Shown: positions 29,487-39,153 of the stretch, piece after piece | Numbering within the stretch: position 1 is the stretch's first letter | How the letters are laid out: each line of letters opens with the position of its first letter | Source: Borrelia parkeri | Lineage (GTDB): Bacteria > Spirochaetota > Spirochaetia > Borreliales > Borreliaceae | Reading direction: 5' to 3' | NCBI RefSeq assembly: GCF_023035815.1 | Contig: NZ_CP073159.1 | Coordinates: 124,001-188,000, forward strand | DNA: 64,000 nt | Translations under genes and position numbers: made by a program | Notes under the pieces: generated by a model | What the model was told of the DNA's origin: nothing | Seen by the model: the letters and a program-made list of their open reading frames with translations, nothing else | The model's database searches: none

Positions 29487-32183
29487 TTAGCTTTTTCCAT
29501 GACAATTTTTATATTTCTTTTCACTGCCACAATAACAGGGTTCATTCCTCCCAATTTTAGGAGTACTTCTAATTATTTGAACTCCTACTGTATTACCTTT
29601 ATCTGCCGAAGCAATGCCCGAAAATTCCTTATGAGTAGCACGAACATTTTTAGGCTTTTTATTTTTATAACCACTAGAATCAACATCCACTCTCACCTGC
29701 AAAGTTCGCCTTAAAGTTTCAACCTTAATATCTTTAACAAGCTCACTAAAAATCGCAAAACCTTCTTCCTTATATTCAGTAATTGGATTTTTATTAGCAT
29801 AAGATCTCAGATAAACCGATTCTCTTAAAGAATCAAGATTTGCAAGATGATCTTGAAACTTAGAGTCAATATTCCTTAAATATTCATGTTTTAAAAATTC
29901 ATTAAAAAATTCAACTCCTATTAATTCTTCCTTTGCATCTAAATTAGCCCTTGCAATTTCCATTAACTTATTTTTTAAATCCACAATATTCATTGTTTCA
30001 ACAGAACCAACACTTTCCATCATATAAGCAAAAATTGAATTTATCTCATTTAGTACAGAACTCGTAACTACTTCACCCTTAACTTGATCAAATAAAAAAT
30101 CAAGATATTCTCTTAAAGAGAGAAGAACACGTTCCTTAATATTATTATCAACAAGAATTAAATTTCTTTGAGAATAAATAAACTCCCTATGCTTTGTTAT
30201 AACATCATCATACTCTAAGAGATGCTTTCTAATCTCAAAATTTCTATCTTCCACACGCTTTTGTGCATTAACTAAGGATTTCGTTAACAAAGAATGCGCA
30301 ATAGGCTCACCTGTTGCCATTCCAAGTTTTCCCATTAAAGCTCTCAAATTATCGCCTGCAAAAAGCCGCATCAGATCATCTTCAAGGGATACATAAAACC
30401 TTGACCGACCAGGATCGCCCTGTCTTCCTCCTCGTCCCCTAAGCTGATTATCTATTCTTCTTGACTCATGGCGTTCACTACCAATAACATAAAGCCCACC
30501 AAGAGCCTTTACTTCCTCATAATCTTCAAGATACTGTTCTCTCTCATTTTGCATAGCCTTCTGAAACTCTTCAAGAGTCATACCCGTTCCAAACTTTTTA
30601 CGAACTCGATGCTCAAGATTACCACCAAGTTTAATGTCAGTACCACGTCCAGCCATATTAGTTGCAATTGTAACAGAATGTTTTGCTCCTGCTTCAGCAA
30701 TAATCAACGCTTCACGAAAATGATTCTTTGCGTTTAAAACTTCATGTCTAATACCTTTATTTTTAAACATATTTGAGAGAATTTCAGATTTTTCAATAGA
30801 AACTGTCCCAACAAGCACAGGTTGACCTTTTTTATAAGCCTCATAAACTTCATCCGTAATTGCTTTAAATTTAAATTCCTCGGTGTAATAAATAATATCA
30901 TCCTCATCTATTCTTGCTACCAATTTATTCGTTGGGACAACTATAACATCAAGATTATATATTCTATGAAATTCTTTTGCCTCTGTATCAGCCGTACCAG
31001 TCATGCCAGAAATTTTTTTAAACATTCTAAACAAATTTTGAAATGTAATCGTTGCCATAGTTTTATTTTCACTTGCAACTTTAACACCTTCCTTAGCCTC
31101 AATAGCCTGATGCAATCCATCAGAATATCTGCGTCCTTTCAAAATACGACCTGTAAACTCATCAACAATTTCAACCCCAGAATCCCCAACAATATATTCT
31201 CTGTCCTTTAAAAAAAGTAAATGAGCTTTTAATGCCTGAGTCATATAATGAACATAATTAAAATTAGAATCAACATACATAGATCCCTTAATTATGCCTT
31301 TTGAAACCAAAATTTGTTCAAGATTATTTAAACCATTTGCCGTAAAAGATACTCTCTTACCCTTTTCATCAATCGTATAATCCCCATCAAGCTCATCGAT
31401 CTCTAAAGGATAATCTCCAGTTTTTGGATCTTTAGAGCATTCTTTTAAAAGCGAAACAAGAGAATTGACCTCAAGATAAGCACTAGTATCTCCTTCTGTA
31501 GAACCTGAAATAATTAAAGGGGTTCTAGCCTCATCAATCAAAATAGAATCAATCTCATCGATAATACAATAATTAAAATTTCTTAAAGATTTTTGAGACA
31601 AATCAAAGCACATGTTATCTCTTAAATAATCAAATCCAAGCTCATTATTTGTAACATAAGTAATATCTTTATCGTACTCTACCTTCCGTCTAGCAGAATC
31701 CATATTAGATAACACAACACCAACACTAACTCCTAAAAGCTCAAAAACAGGTTTCATCCAATTTGAATCACGCTCCGCAAGATAATCATTAACTGTAACG
31801 ATAATAACACCACCACCCGTTAAACTATTAAGGTAAGCGGCTTGCACTGAAGATAAAGTCTTACCTTCCCCTGTTTTCATCTCTATTATTTTACCCTGAT
31901 GGAGCGCAAGTCCAGCAATAAGTTGAACATCATAAGGTCTCTCCTTAAGTCGCCTTCTGGCAGCTTCTCGAGACAGTGCAAATGCTCTCTCTAAAATATC
32001 TTCTAAAGTTTTACCTTCCTTAAGTTCATCTCTAAATTTCTCTGTTTCCATAGCAAAATCTTCATCTGACAAAGACAATGCCCAAGATTCAAGCTTATTA
32101 ATAGTTCTCAAAACAGGAAAATAACTTTTTAGATCCCTTTTACTTTTTGAACCAATAGTTGCTTCAAATATCGCTCTTAACAT
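29487..32183 (-). CDS. secA: Protein translocase ATPase SecA
   Basis: About 898 residues. It drives preproteins through SecYEG. Motifs: Walker [14 protein letters not shown] box with [67 protein letters not shown], and a C-terminal zinc-binding SEC-C motif ([14 protein letters not shown]) for SecB/phospholipid contact. I prefer ATG 32183 ([19 protein letters not shown]), the usual Borrelia start; a TTG four codons upstream is only 2-3 nt from AGGAG. sodA follows. Confidence 0.97.
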   Translation of the reverse strand: MLRAIFEATIGSKSKRDLKSYFPVLRTINKLESWALSLSDEDFAMETEKFRDELKEGKTLEDILERAFALSREAARRRLKERPYDVQLIAGLALHQGKIIEMKTGEGKTLSSVQAAYLNSLTGGGVIIVTVNDYLAERDSNWMKPVFELLGVSVGVVLSNMDSARRKVEYDKDITYVTNNELGFDYLRDNMCFDLSQKSLRNFNYCIIDEIDSILIDEARTPLIISGSTEGDTSAYLEVNSLVSLLKECSKDPKTGDYPLEIDELDGDYTIDEKGKRVSFTANGLNNLEQILVSKGIIKGSMYVDSNFNYVHYMTQALKAHLLFLKDREYIVGDSGVEIVDEFTGRILKGRRYSDGLHQAIEAKEGVKVASENKTMATITFQNLFRMFKKISGMTGTADTEAKEFHRIYNLDVIVVPTNKLVARIDEDDIIYYTEEFKFKAITDEVYEAYKKGQPVLVGTVSIEKSEILSNMFKNKGIRHEVLNAKNHFREALIIAEAGAKHSVTIATNMAGRGTDIKLGGNLEHRVRKKFGTGMTLEEFQKAMQNEREQYLEDYEEVKALGGLYVIGSERHESRRIDNQLRGRGGRQGDPGRSRFYVSLEDDLMRLFAGDNLRALMGKLGMATGEPIAHSLLTKSLVNAQKRVEDRNFEIRKHLLEYDDVITKHREFIYSQRNLILVDNNIKERVLLSLREYLDFLFDQVKGEVVTSSVLNEINSIFAYMMESVGSVETMNIVDLKNKLMEIARANLDAKEELIGVEFFNEFLKHEYLRNIDSKFQDHLANLDSLRESVYLRSYANKNPITEYKEEGFAIFSELVKDIKVETLRRTLQVRVDVDSSGYKNKKPKNVRATHKEFSGIASADKGNTVGVQIIRSTPKIGRNEPCYCGSEKKYKNCHGKS

Positions 32184-32246
32184 ATCAGGTCTCAATTCTC
32201 CTAAAACAATTGACTTTCAACCATTTAAAATAATAACATCTAAAAC

Positions 32247-33380
32247 ATGAAAAAGTTTTATAAAATTCATTTAAATCTATTTTTTATGATTATATCATGT
32301 AATATCAAAACTTTAAACGAACTTGGAGAACAACAATTTAAAATACCATTTGGAACGTTACCTGGAGAAATAACACCACTTGTAAACAAATTTACCAATT
32401 CAAGCTTTGATATCAAAACATACAATGGACTTGTATACATTGTAGAAGCAAAAGCAAATAAACTCATGATTTTTAATTCTTATGGGAAATTAATTCAAAC
32501 TTACCAAAATGGCATATTCAAAACAAATTCTGATCTTAAAATCAAAAAAGTAGATTTTGAAAATATTAAGGCAATTTATCCATCAAAAGACTTTATTGTA
32601 GTATCAGATAAGCTAAATAATAAGAAATCTAAATTTGATGAGAAAGAAAATATAGCATACTCTACACGAATATTTATTTTAAATAAAGATTCATCTGTAG
32701 AAGTATTGGGACAAGAAGGACGGAATGGAACACTATTTCCACAAGTTTACGATATCAATATTGACGACAAAAACAACATAGCAATAATCACTATATCTAA
32801 TGAAGGATATATAATATACTCCTACGATAAAGATCTCTCACCCCTCTACAAAATTTATGTTAATACAAATATATTACAAATACCGGAAGAAGAGAAAAAA
32901 AAATATAACATATCAATAGATAAAGTATTTTTTGAAGTAAACAAAAAAATCATTTATGTAAAGACAACTCACTATGAAAACATTAGAACAAATGAAAACA
33001 TTAACGACCTTGGAGTGAGAATCAAAAATCAATATTTTTATACAATGAGCTTAAACAAAAATAAGGAATTTGAAATAAAAAATAAAATTACACTACCCCA
33101 AAACTTATTAGATGATCAACAAGAAAGTTTTATAAATATCATTGGAATTCAAAAAGATAAAATAATAGCATCCACTAACATGAGGAACCTGTCTAATACT
33201 TTAATATGGAAATTGGACAATAAGGGCAAAATAAAAGAACAAATGGTCCTAATCGAACCACCTAACCTTAAATTTCTTGCTGAAAGCCTATCTAAGGATG
33301 GAATACTTAGTATACTTTATGGAGAAAAAAATGGAGTCAGCGTCTATTGGTGGAATTTAAATACTTTACTTAAACTATGA
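32247..33380 (+). CDS. Putative lipoprotein with beta-propeller-like repeats, function unknown
   Basis: In this 377-residue protein, the N-terminus (KKFYKIHLNLFFMIISC) has a charged start, a hydrophobic core and a Cys at residue 18 that could be a spirochaetal lipobox. The body is beta-rich with repeated blocks such as YNGLVYIVEAKANKLMIFNS, DINIDDKNNIAIITISNEG and GIQKDKIIASTNMRNLSN, resembling NHL/propeller blades. I do not recognise a function. It diverges from secA (63 bp) and is followed by two small membrane-protein genes. No good Shine-Dalgarno precedes the ATG. Confidence 0.68.
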   Translation: MKKFYKIHLNLFFMIISCNIKTLNELGEQQFKIPFGTLPGEITPLVNKFTNSSFDIKTYNGLVYIVEAKANKLMIFNSYGKLIQTYQNGIFKTNSDLKIKKVDFENIKAIYPSKDFIVVSDKLNNKKSKFDEKENIAYSTRIFILNKDSSVEVLGQEGRNGTLFPQVYDINIDDKNNIAIITISNEGYIIYSYDKDLSPLYKIYVNTNILQIPEEEKKKYNISIDKVFFEVNKKIIYVKTTHYENIRTNENINDLGVRIKNQYFYTMSLNKNKEFEIKNKITLPQNLLDDQQESFINIIGIQKDKIIASTNMRNLSNTLIWKLDNKGKIKEQMVLIEPPNLKFLAESLSKDGILSILYGEKNGVSVYWWNLNTLLKL

Positions 33381-33410
33381 GATAATTAAAAAGTCAACAT
33401 TTATGAATTT

Positions 33411-33836
33411 ATGAAAAATAAGAATTGCAAAAATAAAATACAAAATAATCATAAACAAAAACTAAAAAAAAATCTAACTCTGGGAATAATCTTTGTCATT
33501 ATGCTAATTATTATCAAAATTTTATTAATTCCTAAATTACAAAAATTGGAAAGCAAATACAGCCCTACCATCAAAATAGAACATAAAATAAAAAATGAAA
33601 ACCTATATATCAAAATCAATATTAAAAGTCAAAACATAAAAAACTTAGGAAAATCCAATATAGAAGTATACTTAGATAATAAACTTATTGAAAATAATAT
33701 GATTTACATAGACAAGATTAACTATACATTATATACTAATGTTGCATACAGGAAAGAGGTTTTATTAAACATAGTGCTAATAAATCAAAAAGGCGATAAG
33801 GCATATTTTAGTAAAAAATTAGATCTTGGAGGATAA
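33411..33836 (+). CDS. Small membrane-anchored protein, function unknown
   Basis: A 141-residue protein. A very basic, Asn/Lys-rich cytoplasmic start (about 22 residues) precedes one hydrophobic helix (LTLGIIFVIMLIIIKILLIP), and the remaining ~95 residues are beta-rich (PTIKIEHKIKNENLYIKINI, NIEVYLDNKLIENNM), probably a small periplasmic beta-sandwich domain. No named family was recognised. It lies 30 bp after the putative lipoprotein and 3 bp before the next membrane protein, so an operon is likely. Confidence 0.68.
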   Translation: MKNKNCKNKIQNNHKQKLKKNLTLGIIFVIMLIIIKILLIPKLQKLESKYSPTIKIEHKIKNENLYIKINIKSQNIKNLGKSNIEVYLDNKLIENNMIYIDKINYTLYTNVAYRKEVLLNIVLINQKGDKAYFSKKLDLGG

Positions 33837-33839
33837 TAG

Positions 33840-34256
33840 ATGTTGCAAATATATTTTATATCTGTTTTACTTAATATCTTGGGGGGGATAGTGCTAGCAT
33901 TCCCAATTTTGGGAGAAAGATTTAAGTGTTTAATCATCTTTGAAGAATTTATAAATTTAATTAACAATAACAAAAATGTAAGAAGCATTTTTGGCACAAT
34001 ATTTTTAATAGCTAGCATCTTTGAAATAATCATACCTTATGATTTGCCAATAATTGGAAATTTACTTCCTGCTATCAGTTTATTTTTTATTGGTTTCATC
34101 CTCTTTTTAAGTCAAAAAATGCCCACAAGCCTTCAAAATAATAAAGAATATGGAAAATTCAAATCTTTAATTGAAAGCAATAAAAAAGTAATAGGAATCT
34201 TAGCATTAATTATTGGAATAATTCATTTTTTTGCACCAAGAGTACCTTTTCTTTAA
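33840..34256 (+). CDS. Small polytopic membrane protein, function unknown
   Basis: This 138-residue protein has about four hydrophobic helices (ISVLLNILGGIVLAFPILGE; SIFGTIFLIASIFEIIIP; NLLPAISLFFIGFILFLS; KVIGILALIIGIIHFFAP). No catalytic motif was recognised. GAGG sits 8 nt before the ATG, overlapping the end of the preceding gene. The 144 bp after it hold no gene, only the alr promoter region. Confidence 0.68.
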   Translation: MLQIYFISVLLNILGGIVLAFPILGERFKCLIIFEEFINLINNNKNVRSIFGTIFLIASIFEIIIPYDLPIIGNLLPAISLFFIGFILFLSQKMPTSLQNNKEYGKFKSLIESNKKVIGILALIIGIIHFFAPRVPFL

Positions 34257-34370
34257 AAATTAGCTTCTGACATACAACTTTAATTGTAATTCCAAAAAAT
34301 AAGACAATGAAATAAATCAAAAGGATATTTTAGATAAATGTAAAAACTAAAATTTTATTGTTAAACTCAC

Positions 34371-34392
34371 CTACATATAAATGTAGTATAAT
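34371..34392 (+). promoter_or_regulatory. alr promoter region with palindrome and -10 box
   Basis: CTACAT-ATAA-ATGTAG (34371..34386) is a 6-bp inverted repeat lying directly against TATAAT (34387..34392). The ATG of alr begins only 8 bp after the -10, so transcription would start at or within 1-2 nt of the ATG. No Shine-Dalgarno is present (TATACAAAAATG). A -35 box at normal spacing is not obvious. Confidence 0.5.
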
Positions 34393-34400
34393 ATACAAAA

Positions 34401-35501
34401 ATGATTAAAAATAAAGAAATCATAATAAATCTTAAAAATTTAGAATATAACATAACCGCAATTAAAAATCATATTCAAAAAAGAGAATTAGTAGCCACAC
34501 TAAAAGCTGATGCATACGGACATGGACTTATTCAGACATTTAAATTTTTAAAAGAAAAAGGGATAAATTATTTTGGTATTTTTTGGATAGATGAAGCTTT
34601 AAAGATTAAAAAAATAGACAAAAGAGCGAATGTATTGCTCTACATCAACACAGATAAAAGTGCAATAAAAAATCTAGTTAAATTCGATATTACACCCTTT
34701 GTTGCTGACTCTCAATATTTATCACTAATAGAACAAGAATGTAGAAAACAAAATAAAAAAATCAAGGTTCATTTAAAAGTTGATGTTGGAATGAATAGAT
34801 ATGGAATCAAAATAGAAAATGCTCTTAATCTAGCAATGCAAATTCAAAATTCAAAATTAGTAGAATTTGAAGGAGTTTGCACACATTTACCAATAACAGA
34901 AAATAGAAAAATTACTCAGTCACAAATCAAAAAATTTGTTCATTTTATAAACGAACTTAAGACCAAGAATATAAAACCAAAATTCATTCATACCTCTAAC
35001 TCAGAACACATAACAAACTATCCAATAAGTGAAAAATTTAATATGGTACGACCAGGACTTATCTTATATGGATATCATCCAAATTCAAATAGCTTAAACA
35101 ATAATTTACAACTTAAACCCGTACTAAGCTTATATTCAAAAATCATATTTCTTAAAAAGATAAAAAAGGGAGAACAAATATCATACTCTGGTCTATTCAC
35201 AGCAAAAGAAGATATGCAAATTGGACTTTTACCAGTTGGATACTTCGATGGAATTCCACAAAATACATCTAACAATTTTTATTGTATAATAAGAGATAAA
35301 AAATGCTTCATTAGAGGAAAAATATGTATGAATATTTCAATAATAGAAATCCCTAAAGATCTAAAAATTAATATAGGAGAAAAAGTAGAAATTACTTCCG
35401 AAAGATTAAGCTTAGACATACTTAGCAAAGAATCTGGTATGAGTAAATATGAAATACTTTGTTCCATTGGAAAACATGAGAAAAAGAAATATTTATATTA
35501 A
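34401..35501 (+). CDS. alr: Alanine racemase
   Basis: The 366-residue PLP enzyme makes D-alanine for peptidoglycan. The PLP lysine is Lys35 in LVATLKADAYGHG. KVDVGMNRYGIK, HTSNSEH and RPGLILYGYHP follow in order, and the C-terminal domain has the catalytic Tyr in GEQISYSGLF and LPVGYFDGIP. The gene appears to be transcribed without a leader (see the promoter entry). Its last 9 bp overlap the end of the repeat-protein gene on the opposite strand. Confidence 0.97.
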   Translation: MIKNKEIIINLKNLEYNITAIKNHIQKRELVATLKADAYGHGLIQTFKFLKEKGINYFGIFWIDEALKIKKIDKRANVLLYINTDKSAIKNLVKFDITPFVADSQYLSLIEQECRKQNKKIKVHLKVDVGMNRYGIKIENALNLAMQIQNSKLVEFEGVCTHLPITENRKITQSQIKKFVHFINELKTKNIKPKFIHTSNSEHITNYPISEKFNMVRPGLILYGYHPNSNSLNNNLQLKPVLSLYSKIIFLKKIKKGEQISYSGLFTAKEDMQIGLLPVGYFDGIPQNTSNNFYCIIRDKKCFIRGKICMNISIIEIPKDLKINIGEKVEITSERLSLDILSKESGMSKYEILCSIGKHEKKKYLY

Positions 35502-37088
35502 ATTACCTAAAGAATCAAACTTTTGAAAATCAACTAAATTTCCTTTACTATCATAAATCCATTTATAAACCGAAATCCCCCCAATATCATCTCTTAGCCT
35601 TAAATCTGGACCATGATTTGTTTTTTTTGAAATCTTGCCAAATTTATTATACTCATATTTATACACACTAACACCGTGAATATCATCTTGTAACTGGCCT
35701 AGATTGCCAAAATTTTTCTGACTAATAAGTCTATTTTGTTTATCATATTCATAAGCATACTCAAAAACAGCACCCCGATCTGCAACCAAAACCCCACTCT
35801 TAGAATAATTACTCTTCAAGATCAAATTGCCATTAACATCATATACAAATTTATATCTAAAAACACCTGCAAAATCATCTATAGGATTATCAAAATCTCC
35901 ATAATGCTCTTGAGATTTAAGAAGGCCATCTTCATTATAAGCATACTTATAAATCATCACCCCATTGGAATCACTAATTAAATTAAAATTTTTATCAAAA
36001 AAAAGATTTTCAATTAAATAAAACTTATTATCATACTTATAACTATAAACTGCAATACCCTTAAAGTTATTCATTATTTCATATTTTTCCTCATAACTAG
36101 CAGGAATATCACTATTATAATTTTTATTTATTCTATTACTATAATTTATTACCCTTTTTTCATTATTTTGCATATAAAAAATGGTTTTTCTCATAGCATA
36201 ACCATTCTGACTAACGGTTAAATTATTATTAGCATCATAATTATACTCCTTATAAAAATAGTCCTTTTCTTTTAAATTATATTCATATCTATATATTGCT
36301 ACATTATTTTCATCGGGAGTTAAATTATTTTTAATATCATAATTTAAAATTTCAATGAGCTTGCCGTCAAAATCATAACGATACGTCTTTATTGCAACAG
36401 AAAAAGGGTTTGCATACAAAGAAACTACCGGATCTAAATATTCTTCCCTTATAATATTATGTGAACTGTCATAAGTTAACCTAAAACCATATATTCCATT
36501 CTTAGCCTTAATATTATAATTGTTATCATCGTAATATAAAACTGTTTTCCTCCGATCAGAATCATCATAAATAATTTTAGTATAATAAACATCATTTAAA
36601 TCTTTAATTTGAAAACCAACCTCACTAAACCTATAAACATAAAAACTACTATCATCATTGTAAATAAAATGATAATAAGCAATTCCATACTTATCCCTTA
36701 TAATCTCATTGGATTTATTATAATTAAAAATACTCTTCGGTCTGCCATTTGGAAAATATTCTATTTGTTCAACATAAACATCTTTTAAATTCTTAGCAGC
36801 AAAACCTCCATTTAAAAATAATCTCCTTTCTATATCCTCAGAATATTCTATTTTGATCTGATTTGCACCAAAAAAAGAAGGAATTAAAATATTAAGTTTG
36901 CCAACATAATCAACAAATACAAGCCTGCCATCATCATAAGTAAATTTATATCCACACTCTTCTTCCGCATTTTCTTTACTGATCTCATATTTCCCGATTA
37001 TCCTATAATTAATATCATAATCAGCAAACCTATAATAAATTTCTTCTGCAAAAAGAGCACAAGACACAAAAAACATCACCAAAAACAT
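35493..37088 (-). CDS. Exported protein built of 32-residue YD-like repeats, function unknown
   Basis: About 531 residues. The N-terminus (MFLVMFFVSCALFAEE) is a signal peptide, perhaps with a lipobox Cys at residue 10. Six C-terminal units repeat with an exact 32-residue period (about residues 344-375, 376-407, 408-439, 440-471, 472-503, 504-end), each like GVSVYKYEYNKFGKISK: an aromatic YxYxYD strand, G/N turn, L, then N/D-rich loop. More degenerate copies fill residues ~130-340. They recall YD/RHS or WG-like surface repeats. I start at ATG 37088 (AAGGA 6 nt upstream); a TTG further upstream overlaps a TATAAT promoter box. Confidence 0.75.
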   Translation of the reverse strand: MFLVMFFVSCALFAEEIYYRFADYDINYRIIGKYEISKENAEEECGYKFTYDDGRLVFVDYVGKLNILIPSFFGANQIKIEYSEDIERRLFLNGGFAAKNLKDVYVEQIEYFPNGRPKSIFNYNKSNEIIRDKYGIAYYHFIYNDDSSFYVYRFSEVGFQIKDLNDVYYTKIIYDDSDRRKTVLYYDDNNYNIKAKNGIYGFRLTYDSSHNIIREEYLDPVVSLYANPFSVAIKTYRYDFDGKLIEILNYDIKNNLTPDENNVAIYRYEYNLKEKDYFYKEYNYDANNNLTVSQNGYAMRKTIFYMQNNEKRVINYSNRINKNYNSDIPASYEEKYEIMNNFKGIAVYSYKYDNKFYLIENLFFDKNFNLISDSNGVMIYKYAYNEDGLLKSQEHYGDFDNPIDDFAGVFRYKFVYDVNGNLILKSNYSKSGVLVADRGAVFEYAYEYDKQNRLISQKNFGNLGQLQDDIHGVSVYKYEYNKFGKISKKTNHGPDLRLRDDIGGISVYKWIYDSKGNLVDFQKFDSLGNLI

Positions 37089-37127
37089 AGTCATTCCTTG
37101 ATCAATCAACCTTATTTTGATAAATTT

Positions 37128-37133
37128 ATTATA
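37128..37133 (-). promoter_or_regulatory. -10 box candidate of the 32-residue-repeat gene
   Basis: TATAAT on the minus strand lies 39 bp before the chosen ATG, in the 74-bp space divergent from the 55-residue gene. No clear -35 box is seen at 17 bp. Confidence 0.4.
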
Positions 37134-37162
37134 CAATAAATTAGTTTAACTAGGAGTTTAAT

Positions 37163-37330
37163 ATGGCAAAAATTTCTAAAAATGCTCAAAGAAGTGGTTC
37201 TAAAGAGTTATTAAGCAGGTGGGGCGGAAAAATTATAATGAAGTCTAAATTTGAAAATGGTAAAATAAAACACTATGCTGAATGTCAAACCTCAAAAAAT
37301 ACAGCAAGAAGACCTAAAGATTTATTTTAA
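37163..37330 (+). CDS. Small basic protein (55 residues), function unknown
   Basis: It starts MAKISKNAQRSGSKELLSRW and ends TARRPKDLF, with about 14 Lys/Arg, one Cys and a GG turn; it has no membrane helix. AGGAG lies 8 nt before the ATG, and the gene fits exactly between two others, ending 3 bp from the next convergent stop. The composition suggests a nucleic-acid or ribosome-associated protein, which is inference. I believe B. burgdorferi has an equivalent small gene at this position (BB0162). Too short to score by coding statistics alone. Confidence 0.7.
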   Translation: MAKISKNAQRSGSKELLSRWGGKIIMKSKFENGKIKHYAECQTSKNTARRPKDLF

Positions 37331-37333
37331 AAT

Positions 37334-39082
37334 TTATTTTTTATTCAATTTATCTTCAAATTTCAACCAAGCTTCATCTTGTTCACTTTTAGTATAGGCC
37401 CTATTTAAGGTTGCTTCCTTAGGGGTTTTGCCTTTTCTAACATAAGAACTCCTAATTTGCTCTCTTAGCTCTTCTTTTTGTTTTCGTCTTTTGTCCAGTT
37501 GTCTTTTCACTCTTTCATTTGGATCAAAAAGCTCAGCATGATTTTTAACAACAATCTTAGAATTTAATCTAGATAAAGCCTCTTTATAACTCTGCTGCCT
37601 CCCTGTTAAGAATAACACAAGCCTCTTTAACAAAGGCAAATCTCTATAAGCAGCATCTAAAAGATTAGATAGATCAACTTTATAAATCTTATAAAGTGGT
37701 AAAAATGTATTACTATTTTTAAAATATTTAGCGGCTTCAGTTTTGATTATATCCTTAAGATGCGTCTGAATATTCTGTGTTTTAGAAACTCGTTTATAAT
37801 GCGAAACAATAAAATCAAGAAATGCGACCTTATTTTTTAAACAATAATCATTTATATCATAATTAGCAATAAATTCAATCAATGTTTTTTCAAGACCTTT
37901 TTCTGTTAACATAGTAGAAGAATTCTTCCCACTATTAAATATTTTCACAAATTCATTTCTCAACTTATCCCTAATATCAACTAAAATTTGATCGAATTCC
38001 TTTAAAAACATAGAATAGGCACATGGCTTATACAAATACATTCCAGATTTAATACTAAATATTTTGGGTAACGAACCCTTAATGTTGGACTCAAAAAAGT
38101 ATTCATTAGCCGTTTTTAAAAAATATTCAGAATCAGATAATCCCTCAGCATGCTCTTGAAGAATATTTTTAAATTCTTCAATATTAATAAATCTCGGTTT
38201 AAACTCTATTGTTTTTTCAATTGATTTCAAAGTTTCATCAATTTTAATGCTTTCTAAATTTTTAAGTTCTTCTAAGTTTTTCTCATTAGTAATATAAATA
38301 TTCAATACTTCTAAAAAAGTAAAGTAATGTTTAGAAATATTAACGCCTTTCTTATTTAAAATTTCTTCCTTATTTTCTAAAATTCCTAAAAGCAAATTAT
38401 AAGTAACTCCCACACCATTAATACCCTCATCTAACATTCGATCATATTCACTAAGCTTTATATTTTTAGCTCTCATAAAAACATCTTTAACTATTCTGTT
38501 AGAAGCAATCCCGAATAAAATTCTCTTCATAAATTCAATAAAATATAAGGCTTTTCCTGATGGAATTATTAAAGAATCCAACACAAATATCTTTTTTGAT
38601 GAAGAATTTTCTTGAAAATATTTAAGATTAATGTCTGAATTTGAAAGAATGACAAACTCTTTTTCGAAAGCCAATAAATTTTTATCTATATTCTTAATTG
38701 TAAGTAAAGTACTAAAAAGTTCTATTCCCACATAATGCTTTAAAAACAAATCCTCGATAGCATAATAATAAAAATCATAACTATTTTCATCTGTTATTAT
38801 TATTTTATAAGGTACTATTTCTCCATTGGATGTTGACTGATTAATAATAATTCCTCTTTTAACCTCATAAAGCTTGCGAAATAAAAAATCTAATTCTCCT
38901 TTAAGAGTACGAATTTTAACAGAATAATCTTCGATAAATTTAGCATAATCTATAATATTGTGCTTATGTTCCAAAATAATCCTTAAAATCATTTTTTGAG
39001 TATCTGAAGAAATCCCTATTTGAGAAATCAAAATATCAACTTCTTTATCATTAAGATAGAAAATTTCGGGTAATTTTTTCAT
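37334..39082 (-). CDS. Conserved hypothetical protein, 582 residues
   Basis: No named family was recognised. The protein is soluble, Lys/Glu/Ile-rich and mostly alpha-helical, with no signal peptide or membrane helix. The C-terminal ~75 residues are highly charged (DKRRKQKEELREQIRSSYVR then KTPKEATLNRAYTKSEQDEA), resembling a coiled coil or nucleic-acid-binding tail. The N-terminal part (EIFYLNDKEVDILISQIGIS) is not diagnostic. The ATG is followed by MKKLPEIFYL. It is the last gene of a minus-strand group with the cation exchanger and the DUF4015-type protein, and converges with the 55-residue gene. Confidence 0.7.
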   Translation of the reverse strand: MKKLPEIFYLNDKEVDILISQIGISSDTQKMILRIILEHKHNIIDYAKFIEDYSVKIRTLKGELDFLFRKLYEVKRGIIINQSTSNGEIVPYKIIITDENSYDFYYYAIEDLFLKHYVGIELFSTLLTIKNIDKNLLAFEKEFVILSNSDINLKYFQENSSSKKIFVLDSLIIPSGKALYFIEFMKRILFGIASNRIVKDVFMRAKNIKLSEYDRMLDEGINGVGVTYNLLLGILENKEEILNKKGVNISKHYFTFLEVLNIYITNEKNLEELKNLESIKIDETLKSIEKTIEFKPRFINIEEFKNILQEHAEGLSDSEYFLKTANEYFFESNIKGSLPKIFSIKSGMYLYKPCAYSMFLKEFDQILVDIRDKLRNEFVKIFNSGKNSSTMLTEKGLEKTLIEFIANYDINDYCLKNKVAFLDFIVSHYKRVSKTQNIQTHLKDIIKTEAAKYFKNSNTFLPLYKIYKVDLSNLLDAAYRDLPLLKRLVLFLTGRQQSYKEALSRLNSKIVVKNHAELFDPNERVKRQLDKRRKQKEELREQIRSSYVRKGKTPKEATLNRAYTKSEQDEAWLKFEDKLNKK

Positions 39083-39153
39083 CTTATATTTTCAAGCTCC
39101 TCATATACAAAACAATAATAACATATAATAACATATTGACAAATTCAATAGAA

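Noticed and set aside
30822..31211. 129-codon plus-strand open frame inside secA
   Set aside because: Completely covered by secA, which has full motif support; Ser/Phe/Ile-rich shadow composition, no ribosome site.
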